From Hanamia caeni (GTDB lineage Bacteria; Bacteroidota; Bacteroidia; Chitinophagales; Chitinophagaceae), in the NCBI RefSeq assembly GCF_003721595.1, contig NZ_RJJR01000014.1, positions 62,001 through 126,000 of the forward strand: a stretch of 64,000 nt of DNA. The letters are read 5' to 3'. The notes under the pieces were generated by a model. That model was not told the DNA's origin and did not search any database. It saw nothing but the letters and a program-made list of their open reading frames with translations. The first letter of the stretch is position 1. The number at the start of each line of letters is the position of its first letter. Below are positions 61,762-64,000 of the stretch, piece after piece. The position numbers and the translations under genes were made by a program.

Positions 61762-61800
61762 GTCCGGTTTTGATACACCTTCAAGTCCGGTTTTGATACA
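61762..61800. promoter_or_regulatory. Paired 16-bp enhancer-like sites (permease at 61609)
   Basis: GTCCGGTTTTGATACA occurs twice, identically, at 61762-61777 and 61785-61800, 23 bp apart start to start. Two identical 16-mers in tandem cannot be chance here. They match the sites at 48791 and 49436, 12-13 kb away. Confidence 0.8.
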
Positions 61801-61864
61801 TGGCAATCATAGAACCATTCAATAATTCTTTTAAATATTGAATCATTTTTGTGAACAATTTTAT

Positions 61865-62188
61865 TCAGGGAATGATGGCATCAAATTGCCTGATGGGCTG
61901 AATGTCTATAAATGTTCCAATACGCTTCATCAATTCGTTCATTTCAGCCGTACCCATAGCTGCGGCAAACTTTTCTGCTGAGACAATCCAGAAGCTGGCA
62001 GTACAAATGAAATGGGGAAGGGGAGTGCCCGGTGAGGCAAGCCCTTTTCGGATTTCGAATTTTACACAATTCTCTCCAAGCAGAGCAGCATATTCAGGAA
62101 TTAATTTTTTTGAATACAATTCAAAATCAAAAGCCACACTTTCTTCATTTGGATAGAGTACGGTGGCGCAAAATAATGGATGGTTCAT
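61865..62188 (-). CDS. EthD-family protein
   Basis: A 107-residue ferredoxin-like (dimeric alpha-beta barrel) protein. The family features are CATVLYPNEESVAFDFELYS at the start, the central PHFICTASFWIVSAEKFAAAMG and TFIDIQPIRQFD near the end. EthD proteins accompany degradation genes; the exact function here is unknown. A YciI-like gene of similar fold lies 92 nt upstream on the same strand. Confidence 0.8.
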   Translation of the reverse strand: MNHPLFCATVLYPNEESVAFDFELYSKKLIPEYAALLGENCVKFEIRKGLASPGTPLPHFICTASFWIVSAEKFAAAMGTAEMNELMKRIGTFIDIQPIRQFDAIIP

Positions 62189-62280
62189 TTTTATGATTTA
62201 TACTAAGACGTTAAATAACTCAATACAGCAAGCATTATGTTTTCGAAAGGGCGCCTTGAATTTAGTTAAATCCTTACGCT

Positions 62281-62565
62281 TCAGGCCAAAAGCATTGGTG
62301 ACAATTCATAAGTATGTATTTTAGACAAAATGGCGGGGTCGTTGTTGGCAATATTTTTTGCCTCTTCTTCAGATTCAGAAGCGATGATGGCAATCCCAAA
62401 AACGCCGTCTTTATGAAATACAGGCCCATATATCAATGCTTTTTTTGCCGAGGTCAGCCCAGCCCAATAGCCGAAATGCTTTTGCATAATTTCTTGTTCT
62501 TCGGCATTTTGATTTAAATGAAAATCCCGTCTTGGCGGAATAAGTTTGTAAAAAAAGTGATTCAT
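62281..62565 (-). CDS. YciI-like protein
   Basis: A 94-residue protein with the YCII-related ferredoxin-like fold: FYKLIPPRRDF, MQKHFGYWAGLTSAKKALIYGPV, GIAIIASESEEEAKNIANNDPA. The conserved His in QKHFGYW is the usual active-site residue of this family. It lies between the AraC-type regulator and the EthD-like gene on the same strand, so the three probably form one unit. The reaction is unknown. Confidence 0.8.
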   Translation of the reverse strand: MNHFFYKLIPPRRDFHLNQNAEEQEIMQKHFGYWAGLTSAKKALIYGPVFHKDGVFGIAIIASESEEEAKNIANNDPAILSKIHTYELSPMLLA

Positions 62566-62677
62566 TTGTTCTATAATGATGTGTTTGTTTTTTTTAATCG
62601 AAACTCAATCAGGATGTATATTGATTAATACAAAGATGCGGTAACGAAACGGACTGGAATTGTATGGATCGGAATTG

Positions 62678-63505
62678 CTATTTCAGATACGAGATATTTC
62701 CAAAAATATTTTTACATCGTCCGAATTTTGATGGAGAATAACCCGTAAATCTTTTGAATTGTTTGATAAAATGGGATTGGTCGTAGTAAGTATGATAATA
62801 CGACTTTTCGTCAAAAATCTCACCTGGGTTATTCACGACCGATTGGTACACACATTGAAATTTTACAATAGCGCAAAAAGTTTTTGGACTGATTCCGATT
62901 CTTTCTTCAAATTTCCTGTTGATCCACCTGGCACAGTAACCGGTTTTTCTTTCAAGATTTTTTACACTGATGTGGCCATAGTTTTTTTTAATTGTATGAA
63001 TACAATATTCAAATATTTTATCCTCTGCTGATTTATTAAGAAGAGCCAGAAGAAATTGCTGCAGAATTAATACTTTCTCTTCTATCAATGTAGTAGAAGC
63101 AATTAGGCTTTCAATTTCGAAATTGTTATTTCCGAATACTTCACCGGAGTGAAAAATTGAATTTTTTAGTTCCCGAAGGTTGAAATTAAAGAACCGGTAA
63201 GCCGCGTGTGGACTGAATTCTATACCAATGGTGCTAAACGGAAGGTCTTCAACAGTATCCACTACAAAAGGAATGTCATTAATGCCTACAATGGTTAACT
63301 GGTTTGATTTAGAATATTTGTAAAAATTATTTCGTTGCGCAATGAATTCATTTTTGACAGGAATTATCAGCTTTACCATTCCATTGGGCACCACCAGCCT
63401 TAAATCCCTGTCAGGGACTCTGCCAGCAGATTCCAATATCCAAATCTTTTCGATGAGGCCCCGCAGATGGGGATGAATGGCGATATGCCGAAAGCTTATT
63501 TCCAT
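62678..63505 (-). CDS. AraC-family transcriptional regulator
   Basis: A 275-residue regulator. The N-terminal part (about 1-150) is a beta-rich sensor-like domain with VVPNGMVKLIIPV and FSTIGIEFSPHAAYRFF. The C-terminal double helix-turn-helix (about 170-265) has HISVKNLERKTGYCARWINR and the second motif YYDQSHFIKQFKRFTGYSPSKF. It probably controls the YciI- and EthD-like genes that follow on the same strand 112 nt downstream. Confidence 0.9.
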   Translation of the reverse strand: MEISFRHIAIHPHLRGLIEKIWILESAGRVPDRDLRLVVPNGMVKLIIPVKNEFIAQRNNFYKYSKSNQLTIVGINDIPFVVDTVEDLPFSTIGIEFSPHAAYRFFNFNLRELKNSIFHSGEVFGNNNFEIESLIASTTLIEEKVLILQQFLLALLNKSAEDKIFEYCIHTIKKNYGHISVKNLERKTGYCARWINRKFEERIGISPKTFCAIVKFQCVYQSVVNNPGEIFDEKSYYHTYYDQSHFIKQFKRFTGYSPSKFGRCKNIFGNISYLK

Positions 63506-63620
63506 TTAACCCGATAATGCTTTTTTGTTAGACTATGAATTTTAATTGATGGATATGAGATATCGCTTATTCTATTTTAGCCGCAATGTTGTATCGTTCA
63601 TTTTGTTTTTTGTGTCAACA

Positions 63621-63656
63621 CCAGTAAAAGAATAAACAGGTAATGTTTTTATTTTG
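63621..63656 (+). repeat. Dispersed intergenic AT-rich element, copy 15
   Basis: CCAGTAAAAGAATAAACA, spacer, AATGTTTTTATTTTG. It begins 115 nt from the AraC gene start and ends 14 nt before the third permease stop, reading against both genes. Confidence 0.62.
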
Positions 63657-63669
63657 CTAACCCTTAATC

Positions 63670-64000
63670 TTATTCACTTCTTAAACTCGTCACAGGATTT
63701 GCGATTGCTGCTTTGATTGCCTGGAAGCTTACCGTTATTAAAGCGATAAGAATCGCTATAAAACCCGCAATTAAAAATATCCACCAACTGATATGAATCC
63801 TGTAGGCAAAGCCCTCCAGCCATTTTTGAGCTGCGAGCCAGGCTACGGGAAATGCAATCACAAGAGAAATTAAAATGGGTTTTAAAAAATTGGAAGATAG
63901 CAACGCAACAATATTTTTTGATGTAGCGCCTAATACTTTTCGTATGCCGATTTCTTTATTGCGTTGTTCCGCTGTAAACATTGCCAGTCCAAAGAGGCCC
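63670..64000 (-). CDS. MacB-like ABC permease, C-terminal fragment (cut by window end)
   Basis: The last 110 or so residues of a third large permease, open to the window edge, so the N-terminus and start are outside. It has the final FtsX block with LAMFTAEQRNKEIGIRKVLG and ends ANPVTSLRSE, close to the permeases at 44006 and 59177. Nothing can be said about its promoter. It could belong to the same regulon if it carries the paired sites upstream. Confidence 0.85.
   Translation of the reverse strand, partial: GLFGLAMFTAEQRNKEIGIRKVLGATSKNIVALLSSNFLKPILISLVIAFPVAWLAAQKWLEGFAYRIHISWWIFLIAGFIAILIALITVSFQAIKAAIANPVTSLRSE

Noticed and set aside
5838..63656. Dispersed AT-rich elements as a CRISPR array or integron attachment sites
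   Set aside because: Copies are kilobases apart with unrelated genes between, have no regular spacing, no cas or integrase gene is present, and they lack attC-like core sites.
5838..63656. Dispersed elements as promoters (TATTTTG end resembling TAnnTTTG)
   Set aside because: Orientation does not follow gene direction, several lie between convergent genes, and the match to TAnnTTTG is one base short.

Overview
The window looks like a chromosomal segment of a member of the Bacteroidota, most likely a Chitinophagaceae-type soil or water bacterium (inference). The signs are AT-rich DNA, genes without Shine-Dalgarno leaders, TAnnTTTG promoter boxes, a TonB-dependent receptor with DUF4249 lipoproteins, many FtsX/MacB-type permeases whose proteins end in SLRSE, and many secreted lipoproteins. 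I saw no rRNA, tRNA, CRISPR array, transposase or phage gene.

Layout. 1-2.5 kb: end of an altronate operon (uxaB fragment, uxaA). 2.5-5.8 kb: two exported ferritin-like proteins below an ECF sigma/anti-sigma pair. 6.3-19.2 kb: a cell-envelope block with an SGNH hydrolase, a TonB receptor, two paralogous DUF4249 lipoproteins around an MG2-domain protein, and a 1142-residue ThuA/sugar-dehydrogenase/cytochrome c lipoprotein. 19.4-25.5 kb: a five-gene catabolic cluster (permease, glutamine-synthetase-like ligase, iron alcohol dehydrogenase, class I amidase, aldehyde dehydrogenase). It reads as a complete gamma-glutamylation route for ethanolamine or a similar amino alcohol. 25.5-34.9 kb: FAD oxidoreductase, methyltransferase, soluble PQQ-type sugar dehydrogenase, SDR, and a tesA-ybbA-ybbP-like block. 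35-43.9 kb: GH29 fucosidase, hydroxypyruvate reductase/glycerate kinase, proBA, an SMR exporter, a TMEM175-type channel, a DNA glycosylase and an NAD(P)-binding protein.

44-52.4 kb is the most unusual part: a MacAB-like exporter operon (adaptor, small lipoprotein-like protein, ATPase, permease), two tandem 62-residue basic paralogous proteins, and an NtrC-type response regulator with its histidine kinase. Three upstream regions here and at 61.7 kb carry a pair of 16-bp sites (consensus GTYCGKTTTTGATACA) 22-23 bp apart. In each, a TGG that fits a sigma-54 -24 element lies exactly 53 nt away. This suggests a sigma-54 regulon joining the small proteins, the exporter and a distant permease, probably run by the neighbouring two-component system. 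52.4-64 kb: sucC, a second ECF sigma with a membrane partner, Gfo/Idh/MocA oxidoreductase, an M23 peptidase/bactofilin pair, a sugar isomerase, two more large permeases (one cut by the window end), EthD- and YciI-like proteins and an AraC regulator.

Across the whole window I found fifteen copies of a roughly 36-bp AT-rich element (left arm GCAGTAAAGCAATAAATA, right arm TTTTTATTTTG). All are between genes. Thirteen read on the + strand whatever the gene direction, and the only two on the - strand flank the fucosidase gene.
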